In this document: in pieces, positions 37,266 through 45,398 of the stretch
Position numbering within the stretch: the first letter of the stretch is position 1
Layout: each line of letters starts with the position of its first letter
Source: a virus
DNA length: 64,000 nucleotides
Virus record (IMG/VR): IMGVR_UViG_3300025890_002165
Location: 1 to 64,000 of that record
Direction: 5' to 3' (one strand)
Notes under the pieces: generated by a model
Seen by the model: the letters and a program-made list of their open reading frames with translations, nothing else
What the model was told of the DNA's origin: nothing
The model's database searches: none
Made by a program: the position numbers and the translations under genes

Positions 37266-37451
37266 ATGACATTCGACGAATATAAAATAGCTGTTAAAAG
37301 TAGGTATGATGCACTATCAGAAGTAGAAAAAGAACATATCAGAGAAGCAGTACGCGAAGAACATGCAACTACATTAATTAAAATTCTTGGTCCTGAATTA
37401 TTTGAAGGCATGCCTAGGCTTGCACAAGCAAAGTCTCATAAGATAACATAA
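37266..37451 (+). CDS. Small hypothetical protein with its own late promoter
   Basis: A 61-residue protein starting at ATG 37266 because AGGAG is ideally spaced before it; a GTG at 37239 would add nine residues but has no ribosome site. It is mostly helical and charged (MTFDEYKIAVKSRYDALSEV, EKEHIREAVREEHATTLIKI) with no cysteine or membrane segment. It has a late promoter on each side (37213 and 37447), so it is expressed separately from the fibre genes. It could be a fibre assembly helper, but I do not recognise it. Confidence 0.65.
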   Translation: MTFDEYKIAVKSRYDALSEVEKEHIREAVREEHATTLIKILGPELFEGMPRLAQAKSHKIT

Positions 37452-37454
37452 ATA
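37447..37454 (+). promoter_or_regulatory. T4-type late promoter (CATAAATA)
   Basis: CATAAATA overlaps the TAA of the 61-residue gene and lies 21 nt before the next fibre gene's ATG at 37476. Confidence 0.65.
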
Positions 37455-37475
37455 CTACAAAGATAGAGAGCATCA

Positions 37476-39005
37476 ATGGATATTTACAAGAGTAACGGAG
37501 ACTTATTTACTACACTAGCTGATGGTACAACTACCACAGTTAATGACGCACCTGTTATTCTTGCAGGGCGTAACTTTGCAGGTTATGGTAAAGTCTTAAA
37601 CGAAAATACATACAAATTAGCTGAAAACTTTGCTTCCCCTAGTGCTCCAGTTGGACCAGTTACTGGGCAAGTTTGGTATAATACCGCACACAAGATACTT
37701 TATGTATTTAAAGGATCATCTGCAGGTTGGAAGCCATTGGCATCTGAAAGTATATCACTTGAAACACCAGCAAACCCAGCAGTTGGTGATTTTTGGTGGG
37801 ACACAGGTAAAGATCAATTAAAAGTATACAGCGGATCAGGCTTTAAAGTTATTGGTCCAGATTATGAAAAGAACTGGGGCGAGTCAGGATGTATACCTTT
37901 TATTGTACCTGACAACAATACTATTCCACACGTTGTTCTTAAAATAGTTACAGGCGGCACTATTGCCGCAATTATTAACCAAGATGCTGAATTTGTTCCT
38001 CAACCAGCACTAGTTGGATTTGATACTATTAAAAACGGAATTAATATTAACAAATCAACACCAAACTTTCATTTCCACGGCATAAGCGAAGATTCAACCA
38101 AATTGGGAAATCAACTAGCAACTGAATATGTTAGAAAGAATCAAGATAGCACAATCAATGCCAATGTAACAATCAATGGATCTCAAGGATTAAAGATTGC
38201 ATCTGGTGGAACTACACACGGTAGAATATACACTGATCAAAATATTAAAAGCATAAGTTTTGATAACGAACAATTAAATGCTGATTTTGAATTCTTTATT
38301 AATTTTAATGGAACACGAACTAGAGCAATGACTATTCAAGGAAACACAGGAGAAATCCAAGTGGGTCCAAGTTTTGCTGGTACACAACCTTCAACTGAGC
38401 AAGGAGTTGCTCATAGAGGATATGTTACAAGTGTTAGAAGTGATATTACAGCAGATTATACAACAGCAATTAACACTGCTAAAGATGAATTAAACAATAC
38501 TATTAGTAGAATTAATACTCGATTGATTTCAGCTGAAACTACTATATCAGGTCATACAGCAGATATATCAACAATCAATACAGTATTGAATACTAAAGCA
38601 CCATTGAATGCCCCAGTGTTCATTGGGACACCACAAGCCGCAACACCAAACCTAACTGATAACAGTCAAAAGTTAGCAACAACGGCTTATGTTCAAGCAA
38701 TCAAAGCTCAAGTTATAGCAGAAATACAAAACTGGGCACAAAATAGAGACAACGAAGTAAGATCTGAGGTAATAGCTCAAATCACACCAAAAGCACCTCT
38801 TGCATCACCTCAACTTGCAGGTCAACCATTAACGCCTACTGCAACAGCAAACCAAAGCGATCAGCAGATTGCAAATACAGAGTTTGTTACGCAGGCAATT
38901 ATCAATGATGAAAAATGGCATGGATCTAAGAAATTTGTTTCCACAGAAACGCCAGATAGTGCTACTGGAGTTGATGGAGATTTTTGGTTTGTCGTTGATC
39001 AGTAA
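37476..39005 (+). CDS. Tail fibre paralogue with coiled-coil shaft
   Basis: A 509-residue protein. The first ~75 residues share the attachment domain (KSNGDLFTTLADG, GRNFAGYGKVLNENTYKLAE, VTGQVWYNTAHKILYVFKG). A second Trp/Gly segment (PAVGDFWWDTGKDQLKVYSG) is also found in the 39067 gene. Residues ~325-375 look like a coiled coil (YTTAINTAKDELNNTISRIN). The end carries two NLTDNSQKLATTAYVQ-type repeats (also NQSDQQIANTEFVTQA), common in phage fibre shafts. It lacks the C-terminal domain shared by its two paralogues. It probably forms part of a short or side fibre. Confidence 0.7.
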   Translation: MDIYKSNGDLFTTLADGTTTTVNDAPVILAGRNFAGYGKVLNENTYKLAENFASPSAPVGPVTGQVWYNTAHKILYVFKGSSAGWKPLASESISLETPANPAVGDFWWDTGKDQLKVYSGSGFKVIGPDYEKNWGESGCIPFIVPDNNTIPHVVLKIVTGGTIAAIINQDAEFVPQPALVGFDTIKNGININKSTPNFHFHGISEDSTKLGNQLATEYVRKNQDSTINANVTINGSQGLKIASGGTTHGRIYTDQNIKSISFDNEQLNADFEFFINFNGTRTRAMTIQGNTGEIQVGPSFAGTQPSTEQGVAHRGYVTSVRSDITADYTTAINTAKDELNNTISRINTRLISAETTISGHTADISTINTVLNTKAPLNAPVFIGTPQAATPNLTDNSQKLATTAYVQAIKAQVIAEIQNWAQNRDNEVRSEVIAQITPKAPLASPQLAGQPLTPTATANQSDQQIANTEFVTQAIINDEKWHGSKKFVSTETPDSATGVDGDFWFVVDQ

Positions 39006-39017
39006 GACTACGATGTT

Positions 39018-39025
39018 GATAAATA
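39018..39025 (+). promoter_or_regulatory. T4-type late promoter (GATAAATA)
   Basis: GATAAATA lies 12 nt after the stop of the previous fibre and 41 nt before the ATG at 39067, with GGAG in between as the ribosome site. Confidence 0.65.
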
Positions 39026-39066
39026 AAACATATAAAGTGAAATATACTTGTACGGAGAACATGTAA

Positions 39067-40611
39067 ATGCCATATACAATTACCAAAACAGATGGTACTA
39101 CGCTAATTAACTTAGCAGACGGGTTGACTGACGAAACAACCACAAGTCTTGTACTAATCGGAAAAAACTATTCAGGTTACGGTGCTTTCCTTAACCAGAA
39201 CTTTGTCAAAATATTAGAGAACTTTTCAAACTCTGCCGCCCCAGATGATCCACTTACTGGACAACTTTGGTATGATAGTGCTAACAAACTACTTAAAGTG
39301 TTCACAGGAAGTGCTTGGAAAGTTATTTCGAGTTCAATTAGTAGTTCATCCGCCCCAGCTGATCCAGTTGTTGGCGATTTATGGTGGGATACCACAAATA
39401 CTCAGCTTAAAGTTTACTCCGGAACTAGCTTTGTAACAATTGGCCCAGCATTTACAGCAACATCAGGACAAACAGGTGCAGTAGCAGATATTATTGCTGA
39501 TAACACAGTTAGTAACGCTACTCACGTTGTTGTTAAGTTCTTCGTTAATAACCAATTAACTAGTATACTAAGTAGAGATGCAGAGTTTACTCCATTAACA
39601 GCAGGTTCTGCTCCAGGTTTCACTACAATCAAACCAGGCTTTAATTTAAGTACAGCAATTTCAGGACTTAAATATTGGGGCGATGCAGATAACGCTACTT
39701 CACTTAACGGTGTTGCGGCAACAGCATATGCTACACTAGCAGGAACCACAGCATTTACAGCCGCACAATCAATTCAGAATAACAGCGGACTAAACATTGG
39801 TTCAAGTAACGATATGAGTTTAACTGTTACATCGGGTGCTAGTAACGTTACTAGTGTAACAAACGGAAATGATCTTGATTTTTATGTTAAATCAAGCAAC
39901 GTTAACACCAAAGTACTTTCATTAACAGGCGCAGGCCGTGCAGAAGTTCCAGTTGGTGTTCCAACAACTACAAATGGTATTGCGACTAAAGGTTATGTTG
40001 ATGGTGAAATTACTACATTAACAAACGCTATTGCTGGTTCAGGTAGTAGCATTTCAGATATTCAAACACAGTTAGCGTCATTACTAAAACATGACGGTAC
40101 AAATGAAATTACAGGTAGTATTAGAGTTTCAACAGGAAACTCATTTAGTTTAGGTAATGCTACACACAAATTTAACACAATTTATGCTTCCACATTTAAT
40201 GGAACTTCAACCCAAGCACAATACGCTGACTTGGCGGAGCGTTTTGCCAGTGATGGCAGTTATGCTCCTGGAACAGTTGTTGCACTAGGTGGAGCAGAAG
40301 AAATTACCAAAGTGGCCAATGATTTATCAGACGATGTCTTTGGCGTGGTAAGTAGTAGAGCGGCATACTTAATGAATAGTGGTGCCGGAGACGATGAAAC
40401 GCATCCAGCGATTGCAGTTAGTGGAAGAGTTCCGGTAACAGTAGTTGGAACAGTCAATAAGGGTGACAGATTAGTGAGTGCAGGTGATGGCCGTGCTAGA
40501 TCCGCTACTAAAGATGAAATTACCCCTTGGAACGTCATCGGACGTTCTTTAGAAGATAAATGGACAGACGAGGAAGGCCAAGTCGAAGCCATTGTTAAAT
40601 TAACATCATAA
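39067..40611 (+). CDS. Tail fibre paralogue with shared C-terminal domain
   Basis: A 514-residue fibre. The N-terminal attachment domain (KTDGTTLINLADG, GKNYSGYGAFLNQNFVKILE, LTGQLWYDSANKLLKVFTG) and the Trp/Gly repeat (PVVGDLWWDTTNTQLKVYSG) match the neighbours. A shaft follows (SIQNNSGLNIGSSNDMSLTV). The last ~145 residues closely match the collagen-like fibre: YADLAERFASDGSYAPGTVV, VFGVVSSRAAYLMNSGAGDD and HPAIAVSGRVPVTVVGTVNK. The shared tip suggests a common maturation or trimerisation domain moved between fibres by recombination. No collagen tract is present here. Confidence 0.75.
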   Translation: MPYTITKTDGTTLINLADGLTDETTTSLVLIGKNYSGYGAFLNQNFVKILENFSNSAAPDDPLTGQLWYDSANKLLKVFTGSAWKVISSSISSSSAPADPVVGDLWWDTTNTQLKVYSGTSFVTIGPAFTATSGQTGAVADIIADNTVSNATHVVVKFFVNNQLTSILSRDAEFTPLTAGSAPGFTTIKPGFNLSTAISGLKYWGDADNATSLNGVAATAYATLAGTTAFTAAQSIQNNSGLNIGSSNDMSLTVTSGASNVTSVTNGNDLDFYVKSSNVNTKVLSLTGAGRAEVPVGVPTTTNGIATKGYVDGEITTLTNAIAGSGSSISDIQTQLASLLKHDGTNEITGSIRVSTGNSFSLGNATHKFNTIYASTFNGTSTQAQYADLAERFASDGSYAPGTVVALGGAEEITKVANDLSDDVFGVVSSRAAYLMNSGAGDDETHPAIAVSGRVPVTVVGTVNKGDRLVSAGDGRARSATKDEITPWNVIGRSLEDKWTDEEGQVEAIVKLTS

Positions 40612-40629
40612 TTATAGGGTAAAAACAAA

Positions 40630-41553
40630 ATGACATATAGCCAAGGTGGATTAATCCAAGCGGTTGATTACAATACATTCGCACAAGGTGGTGCGTCTGT
40701 AACGCATACAACTGCGAACATTAACACAGTTTGGGGTGTCGGAACAGGAAACAAAGGATACGGCCAAACATCAACACTATCAACAGTTGGAGTTGAAACC
40801 GTAACAGCAACGCAATGGGCTACATTGATTGCTAGACTTGATTCTATCCTAACACACCAAGCAGGATCTGGATCAGGAATTAGTGCTCCGACAGCAGGAA
40901 GTAACATTGCTTTCCTAAGCACACTAAGTTCTAAGATTACAGACGGAATGAACAATCGTTTAGATGCAAATTCAAACGGATCTGATGCAACTGCAACAGG
41001 CAGTTCAACATACAACTATACAACTAATACTGGAACACAAAGTTTTACACGTACAGCAACATTCGCTAGTGCGGACCAAGCACGTTATTTCTTTAACGCA
41101 GGTGGTAAACTAATTTGGAACTTTTCATCAACTAATCAAAACAGTACATCAAAAAGTGGTGACTGGGTTACATTACTAGGCCACATTGGAACTATTGTCA
41201 TTGGCGGTCAAACTAACAGTCGTACAGGAACAGGTGGTACATTAAACTCATCTAATACAGCATTAGGATATTGGAATGCAGGCACAAGCGCCGCATCAAT
41301 TCTAAGACTATTCGGTGCCACAGGTACAGCAGACTATAACAACAACGATGTACAAGTTAAAATCCATACAAATGGTGTACAAGGTTCTAACGCAGACGTT
41401 GGTCAGATTGTAACATTGACTGTAGAATTAACTGATACAGCCGCTGATGGATTTGATGATGCGGTTAGTGTAAATGTTGTTACTTCTCTTACTGTTCGCC
41501 CACCAGAAACAACTAATTTAGCAAATACATGGGGATCCATTACTCCAGGTTAA
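40630..41553 (+). CDS. Virion structural protein (Ser/Thr/Gly/Asn-rich)
   Basis: A 307-residue protein with no cysteine, low charge and many Ser, Thr, Gly and Asn residues, typical of exposed virion proteins. Segments YSQGGLIQAVDYNTFAQGG near the start and ALGYWNAGTSAASILRLFGA later match a family I know from T4-like marine phages at the end of the fibre module, without a known role. There is no signal or membrane segment. It is the last gene before the terminator at 41583-41611 and has no obvious late promoter of its own. Confidence 0.65.
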   Translation: MTYSQGGLIQAVDYNTFAQGGASVTHTTANINTVWGVGTGNKGYGQTSTLSTVGVETVTATQWATLIARLDSILTHQAGSGSGISAPTAGSNIAFLSTLSSKITDGMNNRLDANSNGSDATATGSSTYNYTTNTGTQSFTRTATFASADQARYFFNAGGKLIWNFSSTNQNSTSKSGDWVTLLGHIGTIVIGGQTNSRTGTGGTLNSSNTALGYWNAGTSAASILRLFGATGTADYNNNDVQVKIHTNGVQGSNADVGQIVTLTVELTDTAADGFDDAVSVNVVTSLTVRPPETTNLANTWGSITPG

Positions 41554-41582
41554 TAAATTTCCACTAATTAAACCAAAAAAAG

Positions 41583-41611
41583 AAAAACCCACTTGACAGA
41601 GTGGGTTTTTT
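41583..41611. terminator. Strong terminator closing the structural module
   Basis: An 11-bp perfect stem, AAAAACCCACT (41583-41593) with AGTGGGTTTTT (41600-41610), has loop TGACAG and ends in six T. The A-run on the other side makes it potentially bidirectional. The loop supplies most of the -35 element of the next promoter. Confidence 0.85.
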
Positions 41612-41621
41612 GTTATATACT
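41593..41621 (+). promoter_or_regulatory. Sigma70-type promoter embedded in the terminator
   Basis: TTGACA (41593-41598), a 17-nt spacer and TATACT (41616-41621) form a near-perfect housekeeping promoter. It would start the accessory operon near 41628, ahead of AGGAG at 41639-41643 and the ACP ATG at 41650. Host-sigma control implies early expression, unlike the gp55-dependent module just before it. Confidence 0.75.
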
Positions 41622-41649
41622 ACTAGCAACTTTCGTTTAGGAGTATTAC

Positions 41650-41904
41650 ATGGTTTACGAAGACACTTTACCTAGAATAATCAATATCTTAGAAGAACAC
41701 CTAGGTGTTGAAGAACAAAATATATATTTAAATTCAGACTTTGTTGATGATCTGGGGGCCGATAGCCTGGATACCATTGAGTTGGCTATGGCATTTGAAG
41801 AAGAATTTCAGATTGAAATAGATGATAGCGATGCTGAAAATTTTCATACCGTAGAGGATGCAATTACCTTTATAGAGAATGTAAGAAAAGTTCAAGGAAA
41901 ATAA
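41650..41904 (+). CDS. acpP: Acyl carrier protein
   Basis: An 84-residue acidic protein with the complete ACP fold signature: DFVDDLGADSLDTIELAMAF, where S39 of the DSL motif takes 4'-phosphopantetheine, followed by helices EEEFQIEIDDSDAENFHTVE and DAITFIENVRKVQG. ACPs carry acyl chains for fatty acid, lipid A or secondary-metabolite synthesis. It is the first gene behind a strong host-type promoter and precedes sugar-transfer and radical-SAM genes, so it may feed acyl groups to this pathway or alter host lipid synthesis. Spacing to the next ATG is 1 nt. The family call is secure; the partner is unknown. Confidence 0.95.
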   Translation: MVYEDTLPRIINILEEHLGVEEQNIYLNSDFVDDLGADSLDTIELAMAFEEEFQIEIDDSDAENFHTVEDAITFIENVRKVQGK

Positions 41905-41905
41905 T

Positions 41906-42211
41906 ATGACTGATATAGTAGAACGTGTTAAGTCAGCTACTAAATTCCAAACAAATAAAAAAGCACTTAGAGAAAAAATGGTTACAGAGTTACATGTAAC
42001 CTATAATGGTGGACTGTTTTATATCACACCTGAACTAATTTCTTTTTTGTCAACCTGGAACGACGAAGACATGTTCCTCGAAGATACGTATAATAATCCT
42101 ATTGCTATTAAACGTTATGAATTATTAGAGTTAGCCAATCAACGTTACCAAGCAGTAATGAATGATTGGCATACTCAACACCAGGAACTAAAACGTGTCA
42201 GAAAAGTCTAA
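41906..42211 (+). CDS. Hypothetical protein after ACP
   Basis: A 101-residue soluble protein with no cysteine, signal or membrane segment. It shows helix-rich ends (KFQTNKKALREKMVTELHVT, RYELLELANQRYQAVMNDWH) around a short strand region (YNGGLFYITPELISFL). I do not recognise it. It starts 1 nt after the ACP stop and its end overlaps the next gene's GTG by 17 nt, so it is part of the same operon. Confidence 0.65.
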   Translation: MTDIVERVKSATKFQTNKKALREKMVTELHVTYNGGLFYITPELISFLSTWNDEDMFLEDTYNNPIAIKRYELLELANQRYQAVMNDWHTQHQELKRVRKV

Positions 42212-42941
42212 AGGTGTATTAATATTTGCAACTAATACAAAAGAAATTGATTATATAAAGATTGCAAAAATTAATGCTAAACTAATTAAAAAGTATCTTG
42301 GATTGCCAACAACTATTGTAAGTGGTACAAAGTCAAGTAATAAAAGAAGAGTGGACAATGAAATAGTCGAATGGCAAAATACCGGAAGGTGTGAAGCATA
42401 CGACTTATCTCCATATGATCAAACTATATTAGTTGACGGCGATTATCTAATATTTGATAGTAATTTACTCAAAGTACTTGACACTGTACAAGATTATGCT
42501 ATAGTAGACAAGAACACTTATGTTAACAAAGAAAACTTGGTTGATACTCTTGGACAGTTATCGATTGGTCCTATGTTATGGGCTACAGTAATTGTATTTA
42601 ATAAGACACAGAAGTCAAAGGATTTATTTGAGTTTGCTAAAATGATACAAAACAACTATCCTTATTATCGTGCATTGTATAAATTACAGACAAGTAATTT
42701 TCGCAATGATGCCGCTTTTACTATTGCAGATAGGTTAGTAAATGGTTATGTTGAAGATACTTCTACTAAAATACCGTGGAGTATACAAACTATTCAAGGC
42801 AAAGTTAACCAAATTATTATAGACGATTGGATCAAAGTTATTACAGACGACGGAGCATATGTTTTACCATACATATCTTTGCATTTCCACGACAAACAAT
42901 ATCTACAAAGTATAGAGTTTGAAGAGGTATTAAATGCGTAA
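42195..42941 (+). CDS. GT-A glycosyltransferase-like protein
   Basis: A 248-residue protein starting with GTG after a CAGGAA ribosome site. The N-terminal part has a nucleotide-sugar-transferase-like layout (GVLIFATNTKEIDYIKIAKI) and a DGD triad in the segment YDQTILVDGDYLIF near residue 78. That triad is the likely DxD metal and nucleotide-sugar site of GT-A enzymes. The C-terminus ends with LPYISLHFHDKQYLQ. The next gene has the same layout (ending QPVHYHDKKFKV) and is a diverged paralogue. Likely role: transfer of a sugar to a glycan or protein in the host cytoplasm. Donor and acceptor unknown. Confidence 0.55.
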   Translation: MSEKSKGVLIFATNTKEIDYIKIAKINAKLIKKYLGLPTTIVSGTKSSNKRRVDNEIVEWQNTGRCEAYDLSPYDQTILVDGDYLIFDSNLLKVLDTVQDYAIVDKNTYVNKENLVDTLGQLSIGPMLWATVIVFNKTQKSKDLFEFAKMIQNNYPYYRALYKLQTSNFRNDAAFTIADRLVNGYVEDTSTKIPWSIQTIQGKVNQIIIDDWIKVITDDGAYVLPYISLHFHDKQYLQSIEFEEVLNA

Positions 42942-43788
42942 ACAACCACATTGTGCTCAAAGAGGATTTCTAACTATTGCACAGAACACAAATGATGTGG
43001 ATTATTTAGAGCTGGCCTACCTTCAGGCGCTAAATATAAAGGTAACTCAGCCCGACAGTCTATATGCTGTCATAGTTGACGAGTTTACTAAGTCTCAAAT
43101 AACAGACACTCAACGCCGTGCGTTCGACTACGTTATTACCCTAGAAATTGATGAAGCTGAAAATGATGAATGGAAGTTGGCCAACGAATGGCAATCATTC
43201 TGGTTAACGCCGTTTAAAGAGACCATCAAACTTGAATCTGATTTGCTGTTTCCAAGGAATATCTCCCATTGGTGGCCAGCACTTAGATTAAGAAATGTAG
43301 TTTTAAGTCATGGAGTAGTAGATCTGCAACAACGTTTATACACAGGCAATCGCTATCGTAAGTTATTCAGTGATAATAATTTACCTGATGTATATAATGG
43401 TATGATGTATTTCCGGTACAGTCGCGAAGCAACAGAGTTTTTTACCCTAGCTCGTGACGTATATCGTAACTGGACTGAAGTGCGTGATTTTGCACTTACT
43501 AATATACGTGATGAAAATCCTACAACTGATGTTGTTTACAGTATTGTATCAGCAATGTTAGAAATTGAGCCTTATGTTCCTAGCTTAGATTTCTTTACAT
43601 TTGCACATATGAAACCGGGTATACAAGGTTGGGCTGAGAGTACACAAATATTTGATAGTGTGCTGGTTGAAAATGAATTAAATGAATTGCGTATTAATAA
43701 CGTACAACAACTTCAACCAGTACATTATCATGATAAAAAATTTAAAGTTAAGGAGTTAATACAAGACTATGAAAAACATATGGGATGA
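42934..43788 (+). CDS. GT-A glycosyltransferase-like protein, paralogue of previous gene
   Basis: A 284-residue protein with the same layout as its neighbour: GFLTIAQNTNDVDYLELAYL at the start, TIKLESDLLFPRNI near residue 108, where ESD stands in place of the DxD, NGMMYFRYSREATEFF, and a final VHYHDKKFKV. The pair probably arose by duplication and may act in sequence on one product. The Asp-to-Glu change leaves activity less certain than for the first copy. It overlaps its upstream neighbour by 8 nt and the next small gene by 20 nt. Confidence 0.5.
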   Translation: MRKQPHCAQRGFLTIAQNTNDVDYLELAYLQALNIKVTQPDSLYAVIVDEFTKSQITDTQRRAFDYVITLEIDEAENDEWKLANEWQSFWLTPFKETIKLESDLLFPRNISHWWPALRLRNVVLSHGVVDLQQRLYTGNRYRKLFSDNNLPDVYNGMMYFRYSREATEFFTLARDVYRNWTEVRDFALTNIRDENPTTDVVYSIVSAMLEIEPYVPSLDFFTFAHMKPGIQGWAESTQIFDSVLVENELNELRINNVQQLQPVHYHDKKFKVKELIQDYEKHMG

Positions 43789-43894
43789 TTTACAAGACGA
43801 AAACAAAGGCCACGTTGTGTATCCTAAACTTAAGATATGGCATTTACTTGCATTCCTTACAGTGGGATTAACTCTGCTATGGATTTTAAAATAA
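43769..43894 (+). CDS. Small single-span membrane protein
   Basis: A 41-residue frame starting at ATG 43769, with AGGAG at 43751 upstream. It has an acidic N-terminus (MKNIWDDLQDENKG), a short basic patch and one hydrophobic helix (WHLLAFLTVGLTLLWIL) ending in Lys. It overlaps the upstream gene by 20 nt, and its TAA shares a base with the next ATG (TAATG), the coupling seen throughout this operon. The layout suggests an inner-membrane anchor or small regulator. I recognise no family, but the neat fit between genes argues that it is real. Confidence 0.65.
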   Translation: MKNIWDDLQDENKGHVVYPKLKIWHLLAFLTVGLTLLWILK

Positions 43895-44181
43895 TGGATT
43901 TTATCTACAGGTTATACTATGATGAGGCAGGAATGCCTATTAGGATAACAGTCAATGAAGAGGTTCCTGGTAGATTTATTCGTATCAATAAAGCAATGTA
44001 CGATAGACCTGAGTATACACGCCTAAGAGTAGTCAATGGAAAACTTACTCGTGCAACAGATAATCCTGATCAAATGTTATTACAAAAATGTAAAATCAGT
44101 TCGTATAAGTCTGCTAAGAATCATGCTGGTATATTAATTAACTCCGGAGAAGGGCAATACTATGGATTTGAAAATCACTGA
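43894..44181 (+). CDS. Hypothetical 95-residue protein
   Basis: The start is taken at ATG 43894, which overlaps the stop of the membrane protein (TAATG). An in-frame ATG at 43837 would run through the membrane-protein gene and is unlikely. The product is basic and beta-rich (MDFIYRLYYDEAGMPIRITV, PGRFIRINKAMYDRPEYTRL, GKLTRATDNPDQMLL) with one Cys at about residue 66. I do not recognise it. The next gene starts 20 nt before its stop. Confidence 0.6.
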   Translation: MDFIYRLYYDEAGMPIRITVNEEVPGRFIRINKAMYDRPEYTRLRVVNGKLTRATDNPDQMLLQKCKISSYKSAKNHAGILINSGEGQYYGFENH

Positions 44182-45094
44182 TGTTGCAGATTTAGACTGC
44201 ATCTATTTAAGTTATGACGAACCTCAGAAAGAAGAATTCTGGCTACAAATACAGAATATTGTTCCATGGGCAAAACGAGTAGATAACGTTAAAGGATCAG
44301 ATGCGGCTCATAAGGCGTGTGCTGATGCAAGTGACACTAACTTTTTTGTTTTAATTGATGGCGATAATATTCCAGATCCAGAGTTTTTTAATTTACAAAT
44401 TGAAACGCCTGGCGAAGACTCTGCTTTTAGATGGAAAGCACGTAACCACATTAATGGATTAATGTATGGTAATGGTGGCATGAGTGTCTGGAGCAAAGGC
44501 TTTGTTAACAATATGCGAACCCACGAAGCAAGTGACGGGAGTCACGAAACGGCTGTAGAGTTTTGTTTCGAGGAAACTTACTACCCTATGCACAACTGCT
44601 ATAGCACTACATATCCTAACGGAAGTCAATATCATGCCTGGAGGGCTGGTTTTCGCGAAGGTGTTAAAATGTGCTTAGATCGTGGACGCAAGCCAAGTCT
44701 GCAAGAGTTCGATGATAACGCAAAGAAACGTAATCTAGATCACTTGCAGATTTGGCAAACAATTGGTCGTGATGTTGAACACGGAGAAGAAGCAATCAAC
44801 GGAGCTCGGTACGGCACATACAAAACAATGTTGTCGGATTGGGATTTTACTCAAGTACAAGACTTTGATAAACTTGCATACTTACATGAAGAATACCTCG
44901 AAGTTACTGCAATAGGAAATCATAATGACATGGAAACTATTACAGAATTACTTAATAATAGATTAGCATTAAATATTGTTGAACTTGATGCAGAACAAAG
45001 TGCTTTCTTTAAATATCACTATGCAACTGGTCATAAAAACTTAGAGCTAATGACAAAAGAAATTGATGTTATTCGCAGAATAGAGGGTTGGTAA
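44162..45094 (+). CDS. Glycosyltransferase-like protein, homologue of the 883-residue protein's C-terminus
   Basis: A 310-residue protein with a GT-A look: LDCIYLSYDEPQKEEFW, a central AAHKACADASDTNFFVLIDG then DN (DGDN near residue 65, the likely DxD site), and RNHINGLMYGNGGMSVWSKG. A later SQYHAWRAGFREGVKMCLD and IGRDVEHGEEAINGARYGTY are repeated in weaker form at the end of the 883-residue protein (59575-62226). It probably transfers a sugar in the pathway of this operon. The DGD site is intact here but not in the large protein, so this may be the active copy. Confidence 0.55.
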   Translation: MDLKITDVADLDCIYLSYDEPQKEEFWLQIQNIVPWAKRVDNVKGSDAAHKACADASDTNFFVLIDGDNIPDPEFFNLQIETPGEDSAFRWKARNHINGLMYGNGGMSVWSKGFVNNMRTHEASDGSHETAVEFCFEETYYPMHNCYSTTYPNGSQYHAWRAGFREGVKMCLDRGRKPSLQEFDDNAKKRNLDHLQIWQTIGRDVEHGEEAINGARYGTYKTMLSDWDFTQVQDFDKLAYLHEEYLEVTAIGNHNDMETITELLNNRLALNIVELDAEQSAFFKYHYATGHKNLELMTKEIDVIRRIEGW

Positions 45095-45095
45095 A

Positions 45096-45398
45096 ATGGC
45101 AATAGATAAAGATATTGTTATTGAAAACTTACGTAAAGTTTTTGATCCAGAAATAAGTTGTAATGTATATGATTTAGGATTGATATACGATATTGCGATA
45201 GATCAAAGCGAATACGAAGTTACAATCACGCACACATTAACAAGTGCATTCTGTCCGTTTGCAGATCAAATTGTTAGTGATATACAACAAGCAGGGTATG
45301 CACCAGAAGTGTTGAGTGTTATTGTTAACACAACATTTGATCCACCGTTTACAATAGAAATGGTACCTGAAGAAACTCGATTTATGATGGGATGGTAA
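45096..45398 (+). CDS. DUF59/MIP18 (SufT/PaaD-like) Fe-S assembly factor
   Basis: A 100-residue protein with the DUF59 pattern FDPEISCNVYDLGLIYDIAI and TSAFCPFADQIVSDI, where the Cys corresponds to the conserved reactive one. Members such as SufT, PaaD and the MIP18 family help build or deliver Fe-S clusters. It lies directly ahead of six radical-SAM genes, each needing one or more [4Fe-4S] clusters, which makes a role as their maturation factor likely. It starts 1 nt after the upstream gene and its stop abuts the next ATG. Confidence 0.85.
   Translation: MAIDKDIVIENLRKVFDPEISCNVYDLGLIYDIAIDQSEYEVTITHTLTSAFCPFADQIVSDIQQAGYAPEVLSVIVNTTFDPPFTIEMVPEETRFMMGW

Noticed and set aside
43837-43839. 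ATG as the start of the 95-residue gene
   Set aside because: It would run through the small membrane-protein gene; ATG 43894 has the TAATG coupling seen across the operon.
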